DNA from: an uncultured Acetatifactor sp.
GTDB taxonomy: Bacteria; Bacillota; Clostridia; Lachnospirales; Lachnospiraceae
DNA: 64,000 nt
Direction: 5' to 3'
Assembly: GCA_910580225.1 (NCBI GenBank)
Contig: CAJTXE010000006.1
Span: 76,377 to 140,376 of the forward strand
The first letter of the stretch is position 1. Each line of letters opens with the position of its first letter. Below are positions 51,920 to 61,076 of this stretch, piece by piece. The notes under the pieces are model-generated. The model did not search any database and had not been told where the DNA came from. It saw nothing but the letters and a program-made list of their open reading frames with translations. The translations under genes were made by a program, and so were the position numbers.

Positions 51920-53524
51920 CTAAAACAAATTCCACATTTTCAGCAAAGTAATATTTGCTCTTGTATAATCACAATACATATTTATCCATTCTTTGCGGTT
52001 GACAATTTTAATGCTTGCTTTTCCTCGCCACTCTCCTTTTTCTGTGAACCGAACTCTATAAGTAGTAGCATCATTAACCCATTTCACCCCTAATACATCT
52101 GCCACACATTGTAAAATTGGTACCTCTGTATAATCAATTATTTCTGAACTTTGATTTTCTTCCAATTTGTTTATATGATCTAAACAATTAAGTTCCAGTT
52201 TATTTGAAATTCTCCTTGCCAATTCAAAATATATGAAGTTCTCATAATGCAAACCATCCCTATAACATTTTCTTTCCCTAAAATTATTTTTTATGTAATC
52301 TAAAATCTTGATATCCGCCTGGCTCTCTGCAATTTCAATACTTTTAAAACTGAACTTTAACTGTTTTTCTATTACTTTTTTATCAATTAAGTCATGTCTC
52401 ATCAATTCCGAATAGATATATTCATTATCTTTTCCATCCAGAATATACCTGTCAATAATACTTTCTTCATATGCAAACGGCCAATGAAGCTTTTTATCAA
52501 CAGAATATTTATAAAATGCTTCAAAACTACTTGTTCTATATGGATACAGCCCCATAAACGGCATTCTGGGGATTCTTAATTTAATGCATTCTAACGGCAA
52601 ATATTCATCAAAGTTATAATCTATTTTTCCGTCATCAAACATAATAGGAACATATATCAGATAATCACATAATTTAAGTAACTCTATTCCATCCATATAT
52701 TTATAAGAATTACACAATGTATCCAAATCATAGCGAAAATAAAAGCAGGCAGCATTCTCAAGTACTTTGCTAAAAATTTGCATACCTAACACCTGTACTT
52801 GGCAATAACCATACCACATAAAAATCCTTTTTTGGTCTAATATTGCATCTGCCATATCACTTCTTATATAGTTTTCTGTTATATGCAAGTTATTTCTATC
52901 CATTATAGTTTTAACTCTTTTGTATACGCTATCGCCTCTTGTTTTTACTTTTGCACACAAAATATAAAATTCACTCTTACAAACCATGCCATCTTTATAT
53001 ATCTGCATATTTAGACAGCTATTTACCCCCCCAACTAAGCTTTCTGTAATAATCATTTTCCTTACGTCTAACATGGAGCAATAACGCATATAAAACTCTT
53101 CAATACACTTTGCCTCTCCAATTAATACAACATTACTGTTCAATATTTTATTTCTTACAGCATCTTTATTCTCCTCTGCTCTCCGGACATTTTTCTGAAT
53201 CATATCTTGTTTCCAAACGGCCCTCATAATAATGATATCGTTTTCAACTCTCGATAATTTTGACACAAAACACTGATCGGAATAATAATGTCTTACATAC
53301 TCTTTTCCATTCTTTCCCTCTTTAAAATACCGTCTCTCACCAGTTTTACTATTGACATAGCAATGGCTGTCATCCGATATTCTGTTAGCATCCCATCCAA
53401 CAAATGTATAACCCTCACGGCTGAATATGTTAGATCTCAGTCTTGTATTCTTTCCATATTCAACTATCGTATCCTCCATCTTTCCGTTACACTCACAAGC
53501 CGGATCATATTTAACAGTAAACAT
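51920..53524 (-). CDS. WcbI-like polysaccharide acyltransferase with N-terminal InlB-type repeat
   Basis: A 534-residue protein. Residues 1-105 look like a Listeria-Bacteroides/InlB beta repeat (VKYDPACECNGKMEDT, SREGYTFVGWDANRISD), normally an extracellular module, yet no signal peptide precedes it. Residues about 230-500 match the WcbI family: FMWYGYCQVQVLGMQIF (the GxCQ block), RIPRMPFMGLYPYR and HYENFIYFELARRISNKL. WcbI proteins are CoA-binding enzymes proposed to acylate capsule sugars. Strongly A+T-rich. It lies just before the carrier protein gene. Confidence 0.72.
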   Translation of the reverse strand: MFTVKYDPACECNGKMEDTIVEYGKNTRLRSNIFSREGYTFVGWDANRISDDSHCYVNSKTGERRYFKEGKNGKEYVRHYYSDQCFVSKLSRVENDIIIMRAVWKQDMIQKNVRRAEENKDAVRNKILNSNVVLIGEAKCIEEFYMRYCSMLDVRKMIITESLVGGVNSCLNMQIYKDGMVCKSEFYILCAKVKTRGDSVYKRVKTIMDRNNLHITENYIRSDMADAILDQKRIFMWYGYCQVQVLGMQIFSKVLENAACFYFRYDLDTLCNSYKYMDGIELLKLCDYLIYVPIMFDDGKIDYNFDEYLPLECIKLRIPRMPFMGLYPYRTSSFEAFYKYSVDKKLHWPFAYEESIIDRYILDGKDNEYIYSELMRHDLIDKKVIEKQLKFSFKSIEIAESQADIKILDYIKNNFRERKCYRDGLHYENFIYFELARRISNKLELNCLDHINKLEENQSSEIIDYTEVPILQCVADVLGVKWVNDATTYRVRFTEKGEWRGKASIKIVNRKEWINMYCDYTRANITLLKMWNLF

Positions 53525-53582
53525 AAATACTTCCTCTCTTATACGATAATTCTCTCGTTCAACCCAAATACATTTTTCACGA

Positions 53583-56498
53583 TCACGAATTCTGCCTGTT
53601 TATACATAAACATTTATAAATCCTCTCACAATTCCTATCATCACGAAATGCAAAAAACCGATCCGCCCTCTCCACATATTCCGGTTTCATCCGGCACTGA
53701 TGCTTCATATAATCACAGAGCTGTCTTACCATTTCCTCATGATTATCAATCAATGGCCCAAATGCATCCCGTTCATACACATATGCCGTACTTTCATCGT
53801 AATGGGGCGGCAGTTGGGCCGGATGATAATACAGAAGAGGTTTTCTCATATAGGCAAAATCAAACTGTACCCCTGAATAGTCCGTCACCATAAGGCTTGA
53901 CTCTGTTAATATTTTCTCATAATTCATATCTCCCGCCGCAGGAATCAGCTCTGTATAATCATTCCTGTCAAAGTCCTCCAGCTGCGCACTGGCTGCCGGA
54001 TGAAGCAGATAGATCAGTTTATAACCATATTTCTTCGCCGTTTCAATCAGCTTCGGATCATTGATCAGGCGGTTGTAAATATGAAAATAGTCGCTGTTTT
54101 TAAAATATTCATTATGCCCCTTCTTAAAATGAGCCACATTGGAATCTGCTATATTTCTTCTCCAGGTAGGGGTAATCAGTATCTGGTGCTGATCCTTACT
54201 TTTTAATCCGTCATACCTTGCCAGGCCCGTCAGCTTCAGCATACTTTGATCAACATAACCGTAAATCGGCTTCTTAAGATTCTCAATCTCATTGGGCGAA
54301 GCGCACAGATACAGCCATGTGTTATCAAAAAGTCTGTTCTGGAACTGTGCAATCTTCTGTACGGTTAGGCCATGCTGAATGCAGGCAATCCTTGCATTAA
54401 AAAGGTCCCCCACATAGGGCTTCATGGCTGTTTCGAATCCCATATAGGAAAAGGCATTGGCATGTGTATCCAGTATCATTTCCGCATACAGCGCCTTTAT
54501 CAGCGTATCCTCTTCTCCCCATATCAGCAGCCGGTCCCCTTTCTCCAGCATTCGCTGATAATCCGGTGAATCTGCCTTTATAACGTAATAGATCTCCACC
54601 GAATCGTCATGGGATGCAATATAATCGTACATATATTCGCCGTTATCCCCGGCCTTATACAGCTTATCAAAGGTAATCCAAATCTTTCTGCCTTTATACT
54701 CATCACGAACCTTAAAATATTTTCTGCGCAGCTCCAGTGCCTTTTGGGCGGCAGGCGCCTTGATTCCGGCCAGCGCTTTCTGAAACTCTGCTTCTTTCTT
54801 CCGGATTATTCCGTTCGTTACTTTCTCAAGCTTTAACACATTCCTTTTTACAATGGAAAGACACCATTTTTCATCAAAATGCCAATACTGTCCCTTTACT
54901 TTCTCGTTTACATGGGCATACACTTCCCCGGAACGAATCTCGACGGGAATACGGGCGCCATTGATCTCCGCTACAAACTGCATCTCGCTTGTATTCCCCA
55001 TGGCAAATACGGGCACCTCCACATAGAACCTGTAATCCCTTGCATAAGTGATCCCAAATGTCTTCTTCAGATCATACACATCAATGGGAGAAACTTTCGT
55101 ATATTCCTTGCCGTCTTTATACAGATATAACTGTATCTCCTCTCTTTTGATAAAGTTGCCCAGAGACAGCAGTCCATCTATTTTCAGGGAATTTCTGCTG
55201 TAATTAATGGCGGAAAGAATGACGTGTTCTTTCCCCAGTTCACAAATGGGAAGCAGTGTCTCCTCTTCCCTGCACCACTTCAATACAGGTATCCCGTTCT
55301 CTCCGCGGGTAATCGTAAAGGCTTTTCCGGTGACATCCAGTTCCTTTCCCACCGCTTCAACGGCCTGTAGATTTACCCCTGCCCCAATGTCGAGTTTGTT
55401 CAGCGTACGTTCTGTCACATTCCCGTACTTTTTATGCGTCCAGAGAAACAGCTGTTTTCCATATACCACAGGTTCACAGACACAGTTTGTCTGTTCCGCC
55501 TTCATCTCAATGAACAGCACCTTCATTGCCCTGGGAATATTAAAGTTCTGGAGGGAGGTCTTGGCAAAGATCATCCTGCTGTCTACATACTGCAGGATTT
55601 TTCCCGTCAGCATACGAAGCTCCGGAATCTCTTCACGCCCAATCACTCCCTTGCTGCGGTCGTTCATATTGCAGTTATATCTTGCAAACACCAGATACAG
55701 CAGCAGAATTCTCATGCTGTTGCGCAGGGGGTAATTCCGTTCATCCCAGGTTTGGGCAAAGGGCAGAATCCAGTTACGAAAGGAATCCATATACCACCAC
55801 TTATAATGCTGGTCCATAAATGCGGATGTATTATCCTCCAGCTGCCTGGTGTAATGAAAGGAAATATGGGGCAGGTACGTATAACACATCTGTTCGGCAA
55901 GCAGATTACACAGCATTTCCAACGGTGCATCTTCCATCAGTTCCGGCCTGAATTGTCTGTTATATTCCTGGCTGCGGATGAAATAGCAGCGGATAAAATA
56001 GGCATGAAACATCAGGTGAAGCTTTTCCGGCGTATCATGCAGGCTGATTTCCACATACTCTTCCTTTCCTGCAGACGGAGACATCTTATACTGCACATAT
56101 TCTCCCTTTTCATTGACCGTCCAAGGGGCAAGCGCCAGAAGCTTCGGACGCCCCTGTTCTTCTGCAAATGCATAAACCATATCCAGAGTCTTGGGTTCAA
56201 AATAAGTACTGGCCAGGGAAAAATTGACATACCGTCCCTCTGTATGCCGGATTGCTTTATTATAGGCCTCTCCAATCTCCCCATCCTCCAGCGCCAGATA
56301 GACATACTGATTCCTGTTTAACTCCTCTGCCGCTTCTTCGCAGACCCTTTTGGTCCTGTCAGACACAATGGCGTCCGCCACAATCAGCTTAATCTTCCCT
56401 TTTACCCTGGCGGTGGCGTCGAAAATACGCTGCAGGGCTTGTTCCAGCAGGTTCTCGTCGTCCACATATACTATCATTGAAAAATATATTTCTTCCAT
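53583..56498 (-). CDS. Fusion of GT2 glycosyltransferase and TagF-like CDP-polyol phosphotransferase
   Basis: A 971-residue, two-enzyme protein. Residues 1-about 330 have a GT2-like fold (FSMIVYVDDENLLEQALQRI, YNKAIRHTEGRYVNFSLAST). Residues about 360-560 form a linker domain. Residues about 590-970 are a TagB/TagF (CDP-glycerol glycerophosphotransferase) domain with WITFDKLYKAGDNGEYMYDY, CIQHGLTVQKIA, PTWRRN and VTDYSGVQFDFAYMRKP. Such fusions build poly(polyol phosphate) or sugar-phosphate polymers. GGAGA before the ATG. It lies next to the cytidylyltransferase gene that could make its CDP substrate. Confidence 0.87.
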   Translation of the reverse strand: MEEIYFSMIVYVDDENLLEQALQRIFDATARVKGKIKLIVADAIVSDRTKRVCEEAAEELNRNQYVYLALEDGEIGEAYNKAIRHTEGRYVNFSLASTYFEPKTLDMVYAFAEEQGRPKLLALAPWTVNEKGEYVQYKMSPSAGKEEYVEISLHDTPEKLHLMFHAYFIRCYFIRSQEYNRQFRPELMEDAPLEMLCNLLAEQMCYTYLPHISFHYTRQLEDNTSAFMDQHYKWWYMDSFRNWILPFAQTWDERNYPLRNSMRILLLYLVFARYNCNMNDRSKGVIGREEIPELRMLTGKILQYVDSRMIFAKTSLQNFNIPRAMKVLFIEMKAEQTNCVCEPVVYGKQLFLWTHKKYGNVTERTLNKLDIGAGVNLQAVEAVGKELDVTGKAFTITRGENGIPVLKWCREEETLLPICELGKEHVILSAINYSRNSLKIDGLLSLGNFIKREEIQLYLYKDGKEYTKVSPIDVYDLKKTFGITYARDYRFYVEVPVFAMGNTSEMQFVAEINGARIPVEIRSGEVYAHVNEKVKGQYWHFDEKWCLSIVKRNVLKLEKVTNGIIRKKEAEFQKALAGIKAPAAQKALELRRKYFKVRDEYKGRKIWITFDKLYKAGDNGEYMYDYIASHDDSVEIYYVIKADSPDYQRMLEKGDRLLIWGEEDTLIKALYAEMILDTHANAFSYMGFETAMKPYVGDLFNARIACIQHGLTVQKIAQFQNRLFDNTWLYLCASPNEIENLKKPIYGYVDQSMLKLTGLARYDGLKSKDQHQILITPTWRRNIADSNVAHFKKGHNEYFKNSDYFHIYNRLINDPKLIETAKKYGYKLIYLLHPAASAQLEDFDRNDYTELIPAAGDMNYEKILTESSLMVTDYSGVQFDFAYMRKPLLYYHPAQLPPHYDESTAYVYERDAFGPLIDNHEEMVRQLCDYMKHQCRMKPEYVERADRFFAFRDDRNCERIYKCLCINRQNS

Positions 56499-56510
56499 GT
56501 TTTCTCTCCA

Positions 56511-57242
56511 TTATTCTATGTTCAGTTCTTCCCTGGCGAAATCCTTAAAGTGTTCATAATACTGTGTGGCTCTCAGGGCATTTAAGTCTTCCGCAGTGGT
56601 TACCTTGATATTTTCCCGTATTCCCGGAAACAGATGAATCTCCCTGCCCAGCTCCAGCATCAGGTCAGCCGAAGAGATCGGTTCGATCCCCTTTTCAATG
56701 GCTTCCCCATGGGCGCTCATGATTTCCTCCATCCAATAGCCCTGGGGCGCCTGGGTAATATAAATCTTCTTCCGGGAGATTCTTTTTCCGCACAGCCTGC
56801 CGTCATCACTGTACAGCACGGAATCAATGCTGGGGGTTACCGGAACAGCCGAACCATAGATTTCCGCATTTCTGATACATTCCCCGATCAATTCCCTGCT
56901 TAGGCAGGGGCGGACCCCGTCGCAGATCAATACCACATCTTCTCCCGCCATGAAGGTGCTTAGATATTCAAGCCCTATATGTATGGACTGAAAGCCGCTC
57001 TGGCCTCCCGGCAGTATCTGAACTACCTTTTTCATCCCATACACTTCCAGTTCATACTGCAGTTCCCCCATCCACGGTTCCACACATACCACCGCGATTT
57101 TGTCTATCTGCTCGTTTTTTTCAAAATGGCCAATGGTCCGGATGATGATCGGAACCCCGTCCACTTTCAGGAACTGCTTGGGCACATCCTTTGAGTGCAT
57201 TCTTGTACCTACTCCGCCGGCAAATATTAGCGCATTTGTCAT
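56511..57242 (-). CDS. IspD/TarI-family cytidylyltransferase
   Basis: A 243-residue enzyme that makes a CDP-polyol from CTP and a polyol phosphate. The N-terminal IFAGGVGTRMHSKDVPKQFL is the CTP-binding signature shared by IspD and TarI. ICDGVRPCLSRELI, ITQAPQGYW and KVTTAEDLNAL follow. The position between CDP-polyol transferase genes argues for a TarI-like role (ribitol or similar polyol) more than IspD in isoprenoid synthesis. No reductase (TarJ-like) is in the window. GGAGG precedes the ATG. Confidence 0.85.
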   Translation of the reverse strand: MTNALIFAGGVGTRMHSKDVPKQFLKVDGVPIIIRTIGHFEKNEQIDKIAVVCVEPWMGELQYELEVYGMKKVVQILPGGQSGFQSIHIGLEYLSTFMAGEDVVLICDGVRPCLSRELIGECIRNAEIYGSAVPVTPSIDSVLYSDDGRLCGKRISRKKIYITQAPQGYWMEEIMSAHGEAIEKGIEPISSADLMLELGREIHLFPGIRENIKVTTAEDLNALRATQYYEHFKDFAREELNIE

Positions 57243-57256
57243 GTATCCTCCTCCAG

Positions 57257-59179
57257 CTATACGATTTCTTCTTTCCTCAAAAAATCCGCGATTCTCCGTA
57301 TATTTTCTCCGTCTGAAAACTGATTGATTGTCCGGTATCTGGCCCTGAATTCCTCAGACCGCAGATAATTCAGGTCAATGCATCCCCGGTGTATTCCTTT
57401 TTGGATACACTGCTCCAGCTCCTGCAGCTCATATGTTCTGTACCCAATGTACTCCTCATCCTTCGGTACCAGGTTTCCAACCTCTCTCTGGTATTCCTCC
57501 AGATCCGGCTGGTAAAAAACGACTGCCGCCCCCTGGTAAAAGGCATTGTAGCATACCGAGGAATAATCCGTGACCAGCAGCTTTGTCTTCTTCAATGCTT
57601 CCGAAACCGGACCCTTCCAGATCACTTCTGCAAGGTCTGTCTGCATCAGCAGCTCCGTCACCTTGGGATGGGGTACCATCTGAATCTGTCCCCGGGGAAT
57701 GTAGTGCTGTATCATCTCATACACAGCGGTGACATTCCGGTAATATCCGGAATCTTCAAAATGGCTGAGCAGATGCTCTTCTGAAGGTTTCCAGGTCATC
57801 ATGACGGTGACGATGTCATCCGAGCTTTCGCTGATATGTTCATACGCAAGGGTGCTGAAAATCGGAAGGCCTGTATTGACGCATCTGTCCTGGGGGATCT
57901 GCAGCATCCTGGCCGCTGCATCCGCTTCTTTTCCGCTTCCCACAATGATATAGTCCGGTTCCCCCTCTTTTCCCCTTCCGAATACAGAGCCGGCTCCCTG
58001 GCATTTCAAATAGGTCACGCCATGCTGTAAAAATACAAATTTTTTCTCCAGCAGAGCCTTCCTGACATAGGGATTCAGGGCCCTGTGCACGTTTAGATGG
58101 GAAGGCGTCTCCGTTGAGATAAAGCAGTCTGCACTGTACAGCAGCCTGTAGTATAATCGGGAGTACTTTGCCACCACGTTGGGATATGGGGACAGTTCTC
58201 CCCATTGGGGCGAGCCGGGGTCCAGAATATAGTAATTCCGGGATTTCTTCGATTCCGATGCCAGCAGGAAGATTTCAAAGGTTCCTTCTTCCCCCTTCAT
58301 GGAATGTTTCTCATAATATAAATTCACCGGAACCTTTCTGAAAGCCCGCCTCACTTTCCCCATATAATACATCAAAAGGGATTTCCTTCTGGTTTCCATG
58401 GCAAGGAAATCCGGGTCATACTCAATGGGATCCCTATCTCTTACTACAAATGTGTAGTTCTGGTTGATATTGCCCCGGACAAACAGGGCCTTGTCCCTGT
58501 AATAGGCAGCTGTCATGGGCACATAGCAGAATTTATCCGGTTTCCTTCTCTTTGCTTTATGCCCTACATTAAATTCCAGCAGCACCCCGTCCACATCCGT
58601 CTCCACATGGATTGGATTATTGATCAGGGTTTCCTGTGAGACAATGGACTCCAGCGGAACTTCATATCTTACCTTTGTGTACTTCTTTTTTCCCTCCAGG
58701 CTTTGCCTGATATCCATCCTGTGATTCCGGTCTACCACCAGCGTTACCCTGCGCAGATGAAAATCCCTCCATTTTTCGCTGTACACACATCCCTCAAAGG
58801 TAAGATGAAACTGGTTCCTCCGCAAGCTCACATGTTCTGCCCTATGGCTGAAATGAATAAACCGGCGGTACATCTGCTGCCTGTTTGTAAACAGAATAAA
58901 ATACATTTCATCCCGTCTCTTATTTGTATATACACAGACAGTTCCCGTGGACATGCCTTTGGCACGATACTCTCCGGTCTCCATGAACTCTTCCGGTTTT
59001 AAATCATACAGCCACAGGATCCGGTCTAAGGCATCTTCCTCTACATACATTGGAAAGGAAATCTTTCCGCCCCAGAAGATATTTTCCAGGTAGATATTCC
59101 AAATCTGCTCTCCTCCGTCCGGGAAACCATATTTTATTTGAACGATATGTCCCCGGACAATTTCAAAATGGTACCCCAT
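57257..59179 (-). CDS. CDP-glycerol glycerophosphotransferase family protein (TagB/TagF-like) 1
   Basis: A 640-residue protein. Residues 1-about 270 are a beta-rich N-terminal domain. The C-terminal half has the GT-B fold of the family: KFVFLQHGVTYLKCQGAGS, DYIIVGSGKEADAA, VMMTWKPSEEHLL, QMVPHPKV and LLVTDYSSVCYNAFYQGAAV. It transfers polyol phosphate from a CDP donor to the growing surface polymer. The start overlaps the upstream paralogue by 17 bases and has only a weak ribosome site, so coupling is likely. Confidence 0.87.
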   Translation of the reverse strand: MGYHFEIVRGHIVQIKYGFPDGGEQIWNIYLENIFWGGKISFPMYVEEDALDRILWLYDLKPEEFMETGEYRAKGMSTGTVCVYTNKRRDEMYFILFTNRQQMYRRFIHFSHRAEHVSLRRNQFHLTFEGCVYSEKWRDFHLRRVTLVVDRNHRMDIRQSLEGKKKYTKVRYEVPLESIVSQETLINNPIHVETDVDGVLLEFNVGHKAKRRKPDKFCYVPMTAAYYRDKALFVRGNINQNYTFVVRDRDPIEYDPDFLAMETRRKSLLMYYMGKVRRAFRKVPVNLYYEKHSMKGEEGTFEIFLLASESKKSRNYYILDPGSPQWGELSPYPNVVAKYSRLYYRLLYSADCFISTETPSHLNVHRALNPYVRKALLEKKFVFLQHGVTYLKCQGAGSVFGRGKEGEPDYIIVGSGKEADAAARMLQIPQDRCVNTGLPIFSTLAYEHISESSDDIVTVMMTWKPSEEHLLSHFEDSGYYRNVTAVYEMIQHYIPRGQIQMVPHPKVTELLMQTDLAEVIWKGPVSEALKKTKLLVTDYSSVCYNAFYQGAAVVFYQPDLEEYQREVGNLVPKDEEYIGYRTYELQELEQCIQKGIHRGCIDLNYLRSEEFRARYRTINQFSDGENIRRIADFLRKEEIV

Positions 59180-61076
59180 CGTATTCTTTCATAACCCTTT
59201 CATAGATTCGTTCACAGCATTTCGTATCCAAATAGGTATAGAAGGCCTTTACTCTTTCCTGATAGATATCCTTTTCTCTGCATCCCTGTTCCAGATACTC
59301 AAATATCAGTTGATATAATTTTCGTCTTGTCTGTGCAATTTCTCCAAATCCCATCTTTCCGTAGTCAAAATACCCTTCCTGATAGGTATGGGATTGAAAG
59401 AATTCTTTCCGGTCAAACTGGCAGTAAATAACCGGTTTCTTCAGATAGGCAAAGTCAAAGGCAACGGAAGAATAATCCGTAACCAGGATACTGCCCCTGG
59501 CAAACAGCTCCCTCCAGCTTGTGTCATACGGCAGTATCTCCACCTCATCCGCCGCCTGGAATTCCCCAATAAACGGCTGCATAATCGGATGGGGCATAAA
59601 GATTACCCGGTACCCGGCTTCTGTGCACTTCCCCAGAAAATATCTGTCACTTAGGATTTTTGTGTAAAATCTGCGGTAACTGCTGCGGCGGAATCCCTCC
59701 TTCAGGTACCACCGGTAAATCCCCCTGTCCTCATCCAGCCTTTGTTCCATCAGGGCCTTCCGCCATGTGGGCATAAATAAGATGACTTTTGAGTCTGCAT
59801 TGTACAGCCTGTCCATTCTCGGCATTCCGGTATTCCAGATCCGGCTTTCCTCATACCAATAGGGATACTCCAGAAATGCTTTCTGTTCTTCCCGGGCACT
59901 GCAGATGACTGCGTGAAGATTCTGGTTGTACCGGTTCAGCCAGTTTGCCTGATTGTCCTTTGTCACCCCATGCTGCAGGAAAACCACCCTGGCCCTGTGG
60001 TATAAATCCCGGAAATATTCTTCCAGATTCCCATATGGATTTTCTCCCCAGCCGTTCAGCTGGGATGTAAATATGTAGTCAGCCAGAAGCAGTAAGATAC
60101 GGTGTTCTTTTGACAGGGCCTCCACCACCTTTCCTGTCCCGGCCAGTCTGTCATAGTCCGGAGAGTCTCTGGAAATCACAAAATAACAGTCTGCATGTTC
60201 CGGCTTCTTCCTGCACACATATTCAAAAAACGCCTCCCCGTTGTCGTCCGCCTTATCAATGCGGTCCATAAACAGCCAGACCGCTTTCTTCTGTTCCCTT
60301 TTTCTTCTAAAATATTCCTTCCGAATCTCAATGGCTTCCCGGACATCCTCAGCATCTGTTTTTGCTGCAGCGGCTTCTAAGAACAAGCGTTCGAATTCTG
60401 CAGCCTCACCCGGGGCTGCCTTTTTAAGCTTGATATGGCTCCCCTCCACAAATAGAATCCAGCCCTCCCGCACCGCATACTGCCGCTCCAGCACATCGGC
60501 AACCGGAGAAAACCTCATGGCGTTGATCTTACCGCTCCGGCATGGAATCCCATTACACTCATAGCAGAAAGAAATGTCATAGCATTCCCTCTCATCCAGC
60601 TGCTGTTCATAGAGGAAAGCCCTCCTGGTTTCATACACCTTCCCGTCATACGCCAAATCCAAACCCGCATCAAACTCCCTGCATCCGGATTCCCTTCCGT
60701 TTACCCATACGGAAAATTTGAAACGGTCCTTTAAGACTGCAGGCCAGGAGACATTTCCCTCCAATTTGAGGATGCCGTTTTCAATGGAAAGGAAATGAAC
60801 ATAGGTGGCCAGATAAGATACATTGGCAACATTCGTATCCCCAAACCGAAACATGCAGTCGCCGCCAATGTCAATCAGCTGACAGATTCCCTTATATTTG
60901 GAATACAGAAGATCTATGATTGCCGGCAGGTTTTCCATTCCAATGGCCCGGATGATTTCCCGGTCTGACAGGTTATGCAGTTTTTTCTTCCGCCGATATC
61001 CCCCCAGGACCGGACGGCATTTCTCCTCTTCTTTTGACATCCCTGTAAACAACCTGCTTCCCTCATCAATCCACAT
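59163..61076 (-). CDS. CDP-glycerol glycerophosphotransferase family protein (TagB/TagF-like) 2
   Basis: About 637 residues. There is an N-terminal region of 250 residues, then the transferase half: WLFMDRIDKADDNGEAFFEY, VVFLQHGVTKDNQANWLNRY, VICSAREEQKAFL, LFMPTWRKAL and LVTDYSSVAFDFAYLKKPVI. Its DRIDKADDNGEAFFEY segment is close to that of the fusion protein (53583-56498). The start is uncertain: ATG 61076 overlaps the upstream stop by 11 bases and ATG 61040 is also possible; neither has a strong ribosome site. It is one of three such transferases in the locus. Confidence 0.86.
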   Translation of the reverse strand: MWIDEGSRLFTGMSKEEEKCRPVLGGYRRKKKLHNLSDREIIRAIGMENLPAIIDLLYSKYKGICQLIDIGGDCMFRFGDTNVANVSYLATYVHFLSIENGILKLEGNVSWPAVLKDRFKFSVWVNGRESGCREFDAGLDLAYDGKVYETRRAFLYEQQLDERECYDISFCYECNGIPCRSGKINAMRFSPVADVLERQYAVREGWILFVEGSHIKLKKAAPGEAAEFERLFLEAAAAKTDAEDVREAIEIRKEYFRRKREQKKAVWLFMDRIDKADDNGEAFFEYVCRKKPEHADCYFVISRDSPDYDRLAGTGKVVEALSKEHRILLLLADYIFTSQLNGWGENPYGNLEEYFRDLYHRARVVFLQHGVTKDNQANWLNRYNQNLHAVICSAREEQKAFLEYPYWYEESRIWNTGMPRMDRLYNADSKVILFMPTWRKALMEQRLDEDRGIYRWYLKEGFRRSSYRRFYTKILSDRYFLGKCTEAGYRVIFMPHPIMQPFIGEFQAADEVEILPYDTSWRELFARGSILVTDYSSVAFDFAYLKKPVIYCQFDRKEFFQSHTYQEGYFDYGKMGFGEIAQTRRKLYQLIFEYLEQGCREKDIYQERVKAFYTYLDTKCCERIYERVMKEYDGVPF

